Shown in pieces: positions 56,062 to 64,000 of a stretch of 64,000 nt of DNA. The stretch covers positions 166,030,003-166,094,002 of the forward strand of contig CM077645.1 of the NCBI GenBank assembly GCA_039707465.1. The letters are read 5' to 3'. The notes under the pieces were generated by a model. It saw only the letters and a list, made by a program, of their open reading frames with translations, was not told where the DNA came from and ran no database searches. This stretch comes from Rhabdophis nuchalis. Lineage: Eukaryota > Chordata > Lepidosauria > Squamata > Natricidae. The stretch's first letter is position 1. The number at the start of each line of letters is the position of its first letter. The position numbers were made by a program, and so were the translations under genes.

Positions 56062-56331
56062 CATATTGTTATATTCTGACGTTGGTTTAAATTCCCCGGC
56101 AACAGCCAGTCGCGCCTGATTGGCCAAGATGCGGCTGGCTGCGGCAGGGAGCGGGAAACGCGCCGATTGGTTCTCTGTCTGACAGCTCGACTATAAAAGA
56201 GCTGTCAGACAGAAGGCGCGCGCTTTTTGTTTCTTCTCGCTGAACAAGTTGCCTGTTTGCTATTAAATAATAAAGAAGCCTGTTTAATCTTACCGGCCTG
56301 GACTCCTCCTTCGAACCCACTTAACACATAT
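56062..56331 (+). mobile_element. Solo LTR of a Gypsy-type element, with target duplication
   Basis: LTR 56067-56326 (260 bp) begins tgttatattctgacg and ends cccacttaaca. It is flanked by the exact 5-bp duplication catat (56062-56066, 56327-56331). It holds inverted CCAAT motifs (gattggc, gattggt), a TATA box (ctataaaag) inside a 14-bp palindrome, and aataaagaagcc as poly(A) signal (about 56269). U3 organisation and several motifs (cgcgcctgattggc, gagctgtca) match the LTRs at 6994-8555, so the two are related families. No second LTR or interior is nearby: a product of LTR-LTR recombination. Confidence 0.92.
56175..56212 (+). promoter_or_regulatory. TATA box inside a perfect 14-bp palindrome
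   Basis: The arms ctgtctgacagctc (56175-56188) and gagctgtcagacag (56199-56212) are exact reverse complements with a 10-bp core gactataaaa. Core length equals that of the palindromes at 7116 and 8344. Confidence 0.85.
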
Positions 56332-56664
56332 CTTGCCTTTCCTCCAGAACTAACAAATCCAACTCCTTCTCAGATAACACATGACAAGTATATTAATTAA
56401 AACACAATTAAAACTATAATTTCATAACATTTCATCAATATATAAACTTTAAAATCAATTCAGGTAAGGGCCGAAGGAAGATGGCAAACTACTGACAGAA
56501 AATCTTTCCCTTTGGACTGACAGTAAACTTAAATAATTAAACAATAATCATAAAGTAAAAAAGAGCACCCCAATTTTCAAAGAATAAATTGTAATATGCA
56601 TTTTGATGCTCTTCCCCAAAGCAGGTACAAGAGGAGGAACTTACAACTCCAAGTGGCATAAAAA
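56332..56664. other. Unique AT-rich spacer
   Basis: Nothing recognisable between the solo LTR and the ORF1-only L1 element. Confidence 0.5.
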
Positions 56665-56692
56665 GGAATACACCTTTTCTTTTTTTTTTTAT

Positions 56693-56938
56693 ATTGAAAA
56701 AGTTTTATTGGTTTTACATTTTTTCTGTAGGATAGGGTAAGGGATACAAAGAAATTTTGAAAGCATTCACGTTGAGGTCGTCGGCTCTTCCGGGACCTCA
56801 AAATACATTAATAACAATAAAAAGAAAAACATTTTTCATCAAACTACAAAGTGAAAGCGTGTACATATATCTAAATTCTCAATTCAATACTGTCAGTCCT
56901 TTACAAAAAATCAAAATACAAATATTATGCAAAATTGT
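56693..56938 (-). other. 3' UTR and poly(A) signal of the ORF1-only element
   Basis: An A/T-rich 3' UTR follows the stop codon directly. It starts with a run of about 11 T around the stop (minus strand) and ends ccaataaaactttttcaata before the A tail. Confidence 0.7.
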
Positions 56939-57814
56939 TCAAAAAAAAAAAGTCAAGGCAAAGTTATTTTTTTTTGATCTAAGTCTCTTGGCAATTGAAT
57001 CTTCTTTTTCTCCTTCCAGGCCCCCAGTAGGCGGGGCCGTGGCCCCCTCCGTCCCCCCTGGATCTTCCCCCAGGATAGAGGAATGTTTTTTAAGAAAGGC
57101 TTCCGCCTCAGCAACTGTTTTAATCCTCACTCTTCCTCGTTCCCAGAACACCAGCATCCCTTCGGGTGTCACCCACTTGAACCAAATCCCATGATCAAAT
57201 AAAATTTTAGACAAGAAGGAAAATTTCCTCCTTGCTTCTCGAATCTTTCTAGGGATCTGCTTCAAGATAGCAACCTCTTTTTGTTGGTAGATTAATGGAC
57301 TACCTCTCTGCACTTTCAGGATTTCCTCTCTGGTTGACCTTCTAACAAATTTCACATGTATCTCTCTAGGCACTTCATTTATCCTGGCATATGCTGAGTT
57401 AATTCTGTAAACTAGGTCAATGTCCCCCCTGATCTCATCCTTAGATTTTTGTAAATAGTCTGCTAAAATTGTGCTCATAAGATCAGGGAGGCATTCACCA
57501 GATTCTTCAAGAACATTCTGAAATCTCAAAAAATATGTCATTCTTTCCATATCAATCCTAGACACATGCCCATTTGTTTCCCCAACCTCTTTAGTAACAT
57601 TTTTAATCTCTCCCTTAACCCCCGCCAACCCCCCTTCCAATTCTTCAGTCTTCTGTGTGTTTTCCAGCACTTGCTTCCGTGTGTCCAATAGCTCCTTCTT
57701 GAAATTGATGTTTTCTGCCCTCTGGGCTTGAATCTCTTGTACCAAAGTTTGTATAACAGTTTCAAGAGAAGCCATCCGTTGTTCTAAACTTGTCAGTGCT
57801 GTTTCTTGAGCCAT
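56939..57814 (-). CDS. L1 ORF1 protein (RNA-binding nucleic-acid chaperone)
   Basis: 291 codons, intact, ATG in good context (A at -3, G at +4), starting MAQETALTSLEQRMASLETV. Residues about 5-92 form a heptad-rich coiled coil (trimerisation in L1 ORF1p). Residues about 93-163 match the RNA-recognition-like domain (YFLRFQNVLEESGE, VYRINSAYARINEVPREIHV). Residues about 165-245 match the C-terminal domain (ILKVQRGSPL, LKQIPRKIREARRKFSFLSK, WVTPEGMLVFW). The tail after 250 is Gly/Glu-rich and basic. The length fits the family, whose members coat L1 RNA and chaperone reverse transcription in the cytoplasm and nucleus. No stop or frameshift is present, so the protein could still be made. Overlapping frames at 56757-57194 (+) and 57538-57765 (-) are shadows. 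Confidence 0.93.
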   Translation of the reverse strand: MAQETALTSLEQRMASLETVIQTLVQEIQAQRAENINFKKELLDTRKQVLENTQKTEELEGGLAGVKGEIKNVTKEVGETNGHVSRIDMERMTYFLRFQNVLEESGECLPDLMSTILADYLQKSKDEIRGDIDLVYRINSAYARINEVPREIHVKFVRRSTREEILKVQRGSPLIYQQKEVAILKQIPRKIREARRKFSFLSKILFDHGIWFKWVTPEGMLVFWERGRVRIKTVAEAEAFLKKHSSILGEDPGGTEGATAPPTGGLEGEKEDSIAKRLRSKKNNFALTFFF

Positions 57815-58672
57815 GATTAACTGTTAAAATCAATGCCACCAAAATGGCGTTTTCAGGGTGGGGTTGGTGAGACTAACCGGGAGCCAAAAGTTCTGATCAA
57901 GGTTGTAACGTTCTAAAATACAGGAACCAAGAGAGAGACAGTTTTCCAACTCAATAGATGTAATAGCGAAGGTACTCCAGAAAAGAAATCACAAATCCAA
58001 AAGAAAAAATTTCTTCATTAAAAACCAGAGATAGTCCAAATTGCAAAGAGACACTGGAAATTTTCCATAAACAAAATAGTCAATCAGGAACAAAGAGAGG
58101 CCATTTTCCACCGCCCAGCTCAGAGCCCGCAGGAGAGAGTAGTGAGAGAAATTGTATCAGCCAGACCTAGAAACATTGTTGCAAGCAAGCCGCAATCCAC
58201 TTTCCCTTAACGCAAACAGTCAGGATTGAAAATTTCCGCTCCTCGCCGCGAGGAACCATTTCCAAGTGCCGCTTAGATCCGAGGGTTTTTTTTTAAAAAC
58301 AAACACCCCCCTCCCAGTCCTTTCAGCCCGGCTGACAGTAGAAAAAAAAAGTTTTTGAACACTCACTCTCCCCTTGCAGCTGAAGCCTCGGGAAGCCTTC
58401 CGACATCGACGTTCAGCCCTCTACATAGATGTGAATGGCGCCGTCATCCTTAGGCGAAGGGAGAACCCCCCGCAGCATGTTCTCCTTCACCTAGGCCGCG
58501 GCAAAAGGGTCGCCTCCCCCACCGCCGTGAGGGGGGGCATCCCTGCCGAGCCGGCCCTACGGGAGACCCCCAAAAAAGGGGCGTCTCGCCCCCGTGGGGG
58601 GGCAGAAAAAGCAACAAAACGGCGAGCGAGCGCTAGGCTCGCTCGTCGCCGCTGGAGCCGGAACCGGAAGTC
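57815..58672 (-). promoter_or_regulatory. 5' UTR / internal promoter region of the ORF1-only element
   Basis: GC-rich and CpG-dense near the 5' end (58370-58672), which starts gacttccggttccggctcc. Two strong inverted repeats lie close to the start. One is ggcgagcgagc/gctcgctcgtcgcc (58621-58650). The other is gagaccccc/ggggcgtctc (58563-58587). L1 5' UTRs carry the internal promoter; that function is assumed here. The open frame on the plus strand at 58374-58760 is a shadow of this GC-rich sequence. Confidence 0.7.
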
Positions 58673-58864
58673 GGAATACACCTTTTCTCACAATAGCAAA
58701 GTATCTGAGGAAATGGCTTTTCTTGAAGATCTTGACAACCTGGATTCTTTTTTTTTTTAACAAAACTCCACACTCAAGGAATGAGGTCTCAGCCTGGACA
58801 ATTGGCAGTCACATTCAGGTTCATAAAAGTCATGCAGATTTTCAAAAGTGTACTCCAACCATCC

Positions 58865-58938
58865 ACAACCTTTTGGAGAAGGGTCATTTTGGAGAAGGGT
58901 GGGATACAAATCGAATAAAATAAATAAATAAATAACCA
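58865..58938 (+). mobile_element. LINE 3' tail fragment
   Basis: ggagaagggtgggatacaaatcgaataaaa with an (AATA)n tail, the generic end of CR1/L2-group LINEs of squamates. Only about 70 bp. Confidence 0.55.
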
Positions 58939-59764
58939 TCCATATCCACTGGCATTCACACCCAGTTACAATGACACTAAAACAATGCCACAACCCACTT
59001 TATCATGCAAATGCTGTAATACTCCCATCTGTTCCTGGGGCATCATGGTAATTAAACTGGTAGGAACAGCCTCCTCAAATCCTGCTTAATTTCAATTCTG
59101 AAATCAGAAAATTCATTTGAAAGTTTTAAATTTTAAAATGATACTTCCATTTATAAATCAACAATCTGGTTACACCCTCACTCTTAATTACTCGGAAACA
59201 TTTACATTCTGTATTAATAAATTCTTGTTTATTTATATGATTATCATTTACATACTCACCTTTTTAAATAAAATATTAACAAAATGTAATTATTTTTATC
59301 TTTTTAAAGATATCAGCCATATATAATAAGATTGATGGGACTTCATCATCATCCCCCATTTAGTAGAAAAATCTCTCTAGTACACATTTCTACCTAACAG
59401 TTTTCAAGCAATACTCATTTCAAATTCTATTTTTAAAAGAGAAAAATGTTCATATTTGCTCATATTTAAATAAAACTAGAACACTCTCAGACATTCCCAA
59501 TAGATGGTGAATGCTTCTCTGAAAGTTCAGCAAGAACCATAGCATGTACAAAGACATAAAACAGAGTTATTTAGAGACTTGTGGCTCATTGAGTAATCCA
59601 TGAAATAAAAATGGATATACTGTAATTATTATGCAGGTTACACTTAAAGTTTTCTTAGTTTTTAATAATATACAATAATATATCTTATCAATATAATCTA
59701 TTACTATGTGTTTTTTGTCAATGTTTATGGTGTTCAGATGATTGAGGTGATGATGATGATAATG
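58939..59764. other. Unique AT-rich sequence, no gene seen
   Basis: Short (gat)n at 59745-59765. Nothing else. Confidence 0.55.
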
Positions 59765-59768
59765 ATGA

Positions 59769-60568
59769 GACAACAATACAATACAATACAATACAATAGC
59801 AGAGTTGGAAGGGACCTTGTAGGTCTTCTAGTCCAACCCCCTGCATGGGCAGGAACCTTATACCATTTCAGACAAGTGGCTGTCTAACATCTTTTTAAAG
59901 ACTTCCAGGGTTGGGGCATTCACAACTGCTGGAGGCAAGCTGTTCCAGAGGTTAATTGTTCTTACTGTTAGGAAATTTCTCCTTAGTTCTAAGTTGCTTC
60001 TCTCCTTGGTTAGTTTCCACCCATTGCTCCTTGTCCTGCCCCCAGGTGCCTTGGAGAAAAGTTTGACTCCCTCTTCTTTGTGGCACCCTCTGAGATATCG
60101 GAACACTGCTATCATGTCTCCCCTGGTCCTTCTCTTCATCAAACTAGACATACCCAGTTCCTGCAGCCGTTCTTCATATGTCTTAGTCTCCAGTCCTCTA
60201 ATCATCTTGGTTGCTCTTCTTTGCACTCTTTCCAGAGTCTCCACGTCTTTTCTACATCGTGGCGACCAAAACTGTATGCAGTATTCCAAGTGTGGCCTTA
60301 CCAAGGCACTATACAGTGGCATTAACACTTCACGCGATCTAGATTCTACCCCTCTGTTGATGCAGCCTAGAACTGTGTTGGCTTTTTTGGCAGCTGCTGC
60401 ACACTGCTGGCTCATATTTAAATGGTTGTCCACTAGGATTCCGAGATCCCTCTCACAGTTGCTACTATTGAGCAAGGTACCACCTATACTGTACTTGTGC
60501 ATTTGGTTTTTCTTGCCTATATGTAGGACCTTACTTTTTTCACAATTGAATTTCATTTGTGGAGGCAC
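59769..60568 (-). mobile_element. CR1 LINE, 5'-truncated, with open RT C-terminal frame
   Basis: A minus-strand copy of 0.8 kb covering the last third of the reverse-transcriptase ORF and the 3' UTR. The tail ggaagggaccttgtaggtct reversed lies at 59807 and an (ATTGT)n-type tail at 59769-59800. Of the three CR1 copies here this is the best preserved. Confidence 0.9.
59858..60568 (-). pseudogene. CR1 reverse-transcriptase C-terminal fragment
   Basis: 236 codons without a stop. Landmarks are KFNCEKSKVLHIGKKN, SNCERDLGILVDNHL, QCAAAAKKANTVLGCINRGV, LVRPHLEYCIQFWSPRCRKD, ERVQRRATKMIRGLE, RTRSNGWKL and NLWNSLPPAVV. These are the conserved blocks after the palm domain in CR1 ORF2p. The catalytic FADD-type motif is upstream of the truncation point and absent, so no activity is expected. 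The opposite-strand frame at 59994-60572 is a shadow. Confidence 0.9.
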
Positions 60569-60571
60569 CTA

Positions 60572-60692
60572 GGCTCCATCAGGGCGGAACACATTTCAGG
60601 CATGGACAATGTTCATGCGGATTGGCTGAGCCGAACCACACTCGACCCGTCCGAATGGCAGCTTCACCCGGACAATGATTTGTTGCACAGTT
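60572..60692 (+). pseudogene. DIRS-like retrotransposon Pol fragment
   Basis: 40 codons in one frame read SIRAEHISGMDNVHADWLSR then TTLDPSEWQLHPDND, ending in a stop. The block HIxGxxNxxADxLSR...DPSEWxL is the RNase H end of DIRS-type tyrosine-recombinase retrotransposons. It abuts the 5' truncation point of the CR1 copy. No tyrosine recombinase or methyltransferase domain is in the window. Confidence 0.75.
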
Positions 60693-61042
60693 AGCCAGAT
60701 GTTCAGACTAGTTTTGGCATGTTTATCCACCTATCCAGTTCTTCCTAAGAACCTGGGATAGGCAGATATGGATGTTTGATAGTGTTAACGCTATCATTGC
60801 AGGATTTCTGAATAAAGATGCCTTGGAGACAAAGCAGAAAAAAATACCAATGGTAATTTTTTAATGGCAACAGTGTTCAAACGGTGCTCCAGTTGCTTTT
60901 GGATTGCATCCAAGGCACCTATTAACTACTGGTACTACCTTCGCTTTCTTTTGCCACAGTCATTTCTATTTCCAGATCTTTGTATTTTGTGATTTTTTTC
61001 CAGGTTTTTTTCTTCTATTTTCTTTTCTATTCTTCTGTCTCC
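60693..61042. other. Unassigned sequence, possibly more of the DIRS-like element
   Basis: No clear frame. T-rich 60985-61040. Confidence 0.35.
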
Positions 61043-61080
61043 AGGTACTGCCATGCCATTATACAGGCATGGCAGTACCT
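61043..61080. repeat. Perfect 15-bp hairpin, 8-nt loop
   Basis: aggtactgccatgcc (61043-61057) and ggcatggcagtacct (61066-61080) are exact reverse complements around attataca. The arms are GC-rich in AT-rich surroundings and not followed by a T run, so it is not a bacterial-type terminator. No TIR/TSD structure fits. Confidence 0.9.
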
Positions 61081-61779
61081 GAAGACAGCCAAATATTATT
61101 ATTATTTTTAAAAAAATGTTTATTTAAGAGACTTACATTACTGCCTAACTAATGTGCCATAACGCTTGAGAGCTCAGAGCAGCAGTGATAAAAATATTCA
61201 AAAGACAATAAAAAATCCAACATCCATAAAAACAGCTCACACCTCTTATGTAAAAGAAGTAGTTTCATTCCGAGCATAGAATTTCACCCTTCATTTCCCC
61301 CCATCAGTCCTTATCTAAAGAAATTAAAGAGAATTTGCTTTTAAAAAGTAACTCAAAAGATGGAGGAAAATAATGAACATTCATGAGAGGATGTGATCAT
61401 TTCATTTCATTACCATTTTTAAGGTAGCAGCCCTACTTTCATCATTATGGGTTCTACTGCTGAAAAACTGTAGAAAATATCTTTCTCTGGGGAAATATGA
61501 AGGAATTATCTACCAAAAAGATTTAGAACAATTAACCATGAGCGCATGGCTGCTCCCATTCCACTGTGGACTCACCACCACATCTGACCCATTGGAACAT
61601 TTATCATTGGCTGGTCATCTGCTAGTGTTCTACGCTGCCAGTGATCCACTGGCTCTCCTCTAATTATCTTCCTTCTGAGTAATTTGCTTGTCCCTAGCCA
61701 ATCCACAGCACTGGGCAAGCAACTGTCCATCCCCTGCTCTACCTTCCCATTGGATGCAGTCCCTTTTCAGCTTGGCTCA
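61081..61779. other. Unique sequence, no gene seen
   Basis: Nothing recognisable. Confidence 0.5.
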
Positions 61780-61985
61780 TGGTTAATTGTTTTAACTGGG
61801 TTTTTAAGGGTTTAGTTTTTAGTATTTTGGGGTTTTAGCGCAGGGATAACTTGTTTAATCTGATTTTTATATATTTATGATGTATTTATGTTTGTATGTT
61901 TTTTAATTTCCCTGTGCACCGCTCCGAGTCCCTTTGGGGAGAGGGAGCGGTCTACAAATTAAATTTATTATTATTATTATTATTT
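61780..61985 (+). mobile_element. L2 LINE 3' UTR with (ATT)n tail
   Basis: Contains ggggttttagcgcagggata, ttaatttccctgtgcaccgc, tccgagtccctttggggaga and an (ATT)n tail at 61965-61985. Same subfamily as 6695-6985, further truncated. Confidence 0.88.
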
Positions 61986-63977
61986 ATAATTGTTCCATTC
62001 CATACTGAGCAAGTTGCTCAGATCAACTCCATGCTATCATCTGAAAAGCAATCCCATAAATTATTATTATCTTAAAATCTTTTCCACTGTGGGCCATTAA
62101 ACTATTCCCAATAAGGTGTGTGAAAGGTCATATTTGAAAAGCAGGTTCTCGTTCATGATCATTTTGATATAAACTGATTATAATTTTAATCCAAGAGTTT
62201 ACCTTATGAAATCTGTGTAGCACTACAACCCAAGGCTTGATATGTTAATATGAAAAACAGTTACACAGACCAGACTGATTAAATATTTCTCCTTCTAAAA
62301 TTAAAAGTAATTGAATATTGGCAAGAAAGAGGAGACTTCCTGCAAATCTTCACATTCCAGGCAAACCCACATTGAAGTAAATAATGTTACCCCAATTCAA
62401 TTTTCTAGTGAATAACATTATTTAAAGTATCTTAGGATAACCTAAGATATTTCATGTCTTCTCATGCTATGCAATGCTGCACTAATGGAAATAAATACAA
62501 GAGGAAAATGTAAATCAAATAAAATCCTTTTAAGTTCCATAAATTTCAAAGAGATGCTTAACGTCTATTATAATCCAGGGGGTAAACTTTGGCTGAAAGC
62601 TATTTTATTCTACAAACAACATTCAGGTTCTTGATTTTAACTAATATTCTCTATATGCTGCACCTTTAATGCCGGGCTTTACATCATTGTAAATAATTCA
62701 AATAATACATACAAGCTGTTGTCGACCTGTGTAGTCTTCCTTCCGAAACTAATTGGCAAAACAGCAGGGAGTGAGCTTTTCCTAGCAAGCAGTGGGAGGG
62801 TGTGTTCAGTGAAGTTTAAATCTCCACCTGTACCACCAGATTGCTACACATCCTGTGTTCTACAATATCATAGTTCTCACTAGCAATAATTTAAAGCAAT
62901 TCAGTCTATAACCCTTTTCTTCTTCAGATTCTATTTTGATGCATCCTTTTGCTTCTTTCCACCCCCACCCCTCCTGCCTTCTCCTTCACTCTTCTTGCAT
63001 CAAAATCTTTTAAAACACAATGGTATTTGTTGCAGTGATTTTGGTCCTGATGCAGTATATAATGCTTTGTAGACCACAAGAAAGTATTCAAGGGAGGGAT
63101 GTAGGGAAAGAGCTCAAAAAGAAAAAAAATAATCACATGTGAAAATATTTCATGTTGCTTCATGATGCTTGAGCAAGAGTAAAAAAGCTTTTGGCATCCT
63201 AAGGAAACATTACAAAATGCGCTGCTGGTTAGTAACCATTTTCTTAATATATCATGACTGTCTTTTTTAAAAGGAACAGGAAAATGTGTACAAATATGCA
63301 TGCTCTCACAGAGATAAAGGAAGGAAGGCAAAAGTGTGTTCAAGATGCTATTACTATAACTTTATCATAAGAGTAGCATTGACCTTCGTGACTTTGATTT
63401 CCTAATCTGTTCTACATTGTCTAACTATCTATTAATATAATAATGTTATTATAGCCAGTCTCAGTAAAAGTAGTTTTAGCCTTCCTATGAAGATGATTAC
63501 GTGGTCTTGACAAGTACCATTAATAGACAATGATCACAACAGTATAATACAATCCCAGGGAAGGCTGGAAATACTATTTATTTATTTATCATAGTACCTG
63601 GAAGCTAGGAAAAGCTGGGAATGGGAAATAGGATTAAACTGAACTCTAGCCAGATCCAGCCTTACTTGGAGTGGGAAGACCTGACTATAGTATTTCGCAC
63701 CCTCATCAATATCCATTTAGAATTCTGCAACACATTCTGCATGGGATTGCCTTTAAAGACCAACCAGAAGTTACATTTGGTATAAAATGCTGTAGCTCAT
63801 GTACTGATGAGTGTTTTCTGGTAGATTTATATTATACCTGTCTCATCCTATTAGCTTCCTGTTAGCTTTGGATGAGATTAAAATGCTGCTTTTAAGCCCT
63901 GTATGGAAGTTTTCTATAGGACCCTACCTGCCCATTGGAATGAGCTCAGATCCTTCATTGTGATGGGAGAAATGGAT
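61986..63977. other. 2 kb unique AT-rich sequence, no gene seen
   Basis: The frame 62924-63343 (minus) has no recognisable domain. No repeats beyond tttattta at 63580-63590. Confidence 0.55.
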
Positions 63978-64000
63978 CAGAGGTGGTATTCAGTCGGTTC
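63978..64000 (+). mobile_element. hAT-type MITE start, cut by the window edge
   Basis: cagaggtggtattcagtcgg is the terminal sequence of the family whose other copy lies in reverse at 50949-51240. Confidence 0.55.

Larger units (their letters stand above)
56665..58688 (-). mobile_element. Full-length ORF1-only L1 element (HAL1-like)
   Basis: The insertion 56681-58672 is bounded by an exact 16-bp target duplication beginning ggaatacacctttt (56665-56680 and 58673-58688). On the minus strand it consists of a GC-rich 5' UTR (58672-57815, about 860 nt), an intact ORF1 (57814-56939), and a short 3' UTR with an AATAAAA signal (about 56699-56705) and a poly(A) tail at 56681-56692. There is no ORF2 endonuclease or reverse transcriptase between ORF1 and the tail. 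HAL1 (half-L1) elements of mammals have this layout. The long clean duplication indicates standard L1-type target-primed insertion by enzymes supplied in trans. Confidence 0.9.

Noticed and set aside
58374..58760. Plus-strand frame of 128 codons in GC-rich DNA
   Set aside because: Lies antisense to the 5' UTR of the ORF1-only L1 element and crosses its target duplication.

Overview
The window reads as vertebrate, specifically squamate reptile and most probably snake, nuclear DNA. I base this on the repeat content: CR1, L2, L1, BovB and Penelope-like LINE relics, BovB-tailed tRNA SINEs, many short hAT-type MITEs with 8-bp target duplications, and long microsatellites. Base composition is AT-rich apart from a few GC-rich transposon islands. 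I recognise no host protein-coding exon, rRNA or genuine tRNA gene. Every reading frame I can identify belongs to a transposable element, so the window is best described as intergenic or deep intronic sequence. The species is inferred, not proven.

Layout. 0-6.7 kb: AT-rich unique sequence with a duplicated 110-bp block around a SINE, an L2 tail, and two hAT MITEs with target duplications. 6.99-8.56 kb: a GC-rich, internally deleted Gypsy-type LTR retrotransposon (minus strand) with a tRNA-Ser(GCU) primer site and a gag remnant. 10.6-12.2 kb: L2 3' half and a BovB-tailed SINE. 16.5-17.0 kb: CR1. 19.9-22.0 kb: an L2 copy with an uninterrupted 646-codon reverse-transcriptase frame. 22.8-24.0 kb: a 1.26-kb hAT-like element carrying a long purine tract. 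24.8-31.3 kb: Penelope, BovB, L2 and SINE relics and MITEs. 31.5-37.0 kb: an endogenous-retrovirus-like element with two LTR copies identical over 463 bp, a tRNA-Lys-type primer site, a splice donor and a structured leader, but no gag-pol or env that I can recognise. 38.4-39.4 kb: two LINE/Penelope fragments. 42.0-44.9 kb: a composite of nested inverted repeats, microsatellites and an L1 3' end. 47.7-48.2 kb: a TA-flanked element with perfect 23-bp inverted ends and internal tandem repeats. 54.95-58.69 kb: three retroelements in a row with intact target duplications: a gutted Ty1/copia element, a solo Gypsy-type LTR, and a full-length L1-derived element that encodes only ORF1. 59.8-60.7 kb: CR1 next to a DIRS-like fragment. 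The remainder is unique AT-rich sequence with nothing I can name.

The points most worth following are: (1) the non-coding retroviral-type element at 31.5-37 kb, whose leader holds two hairpins with the same internal loop but different, fully compensated outer stems; (2) the HAL1-like ORF1-only L1 element; (3) a palindrome embracing the TATA box in related LTRs, conserved by compensatory changes; and (4) a Ty1/copia insertion with an exact 5-bp target duplication in a vertebrate-like context. The elements do not form a pathway. The likely functional link is parasitic: the non-coding LTR element and the ORF1-only element would both need proteins supplied from elsewhere in the genome.
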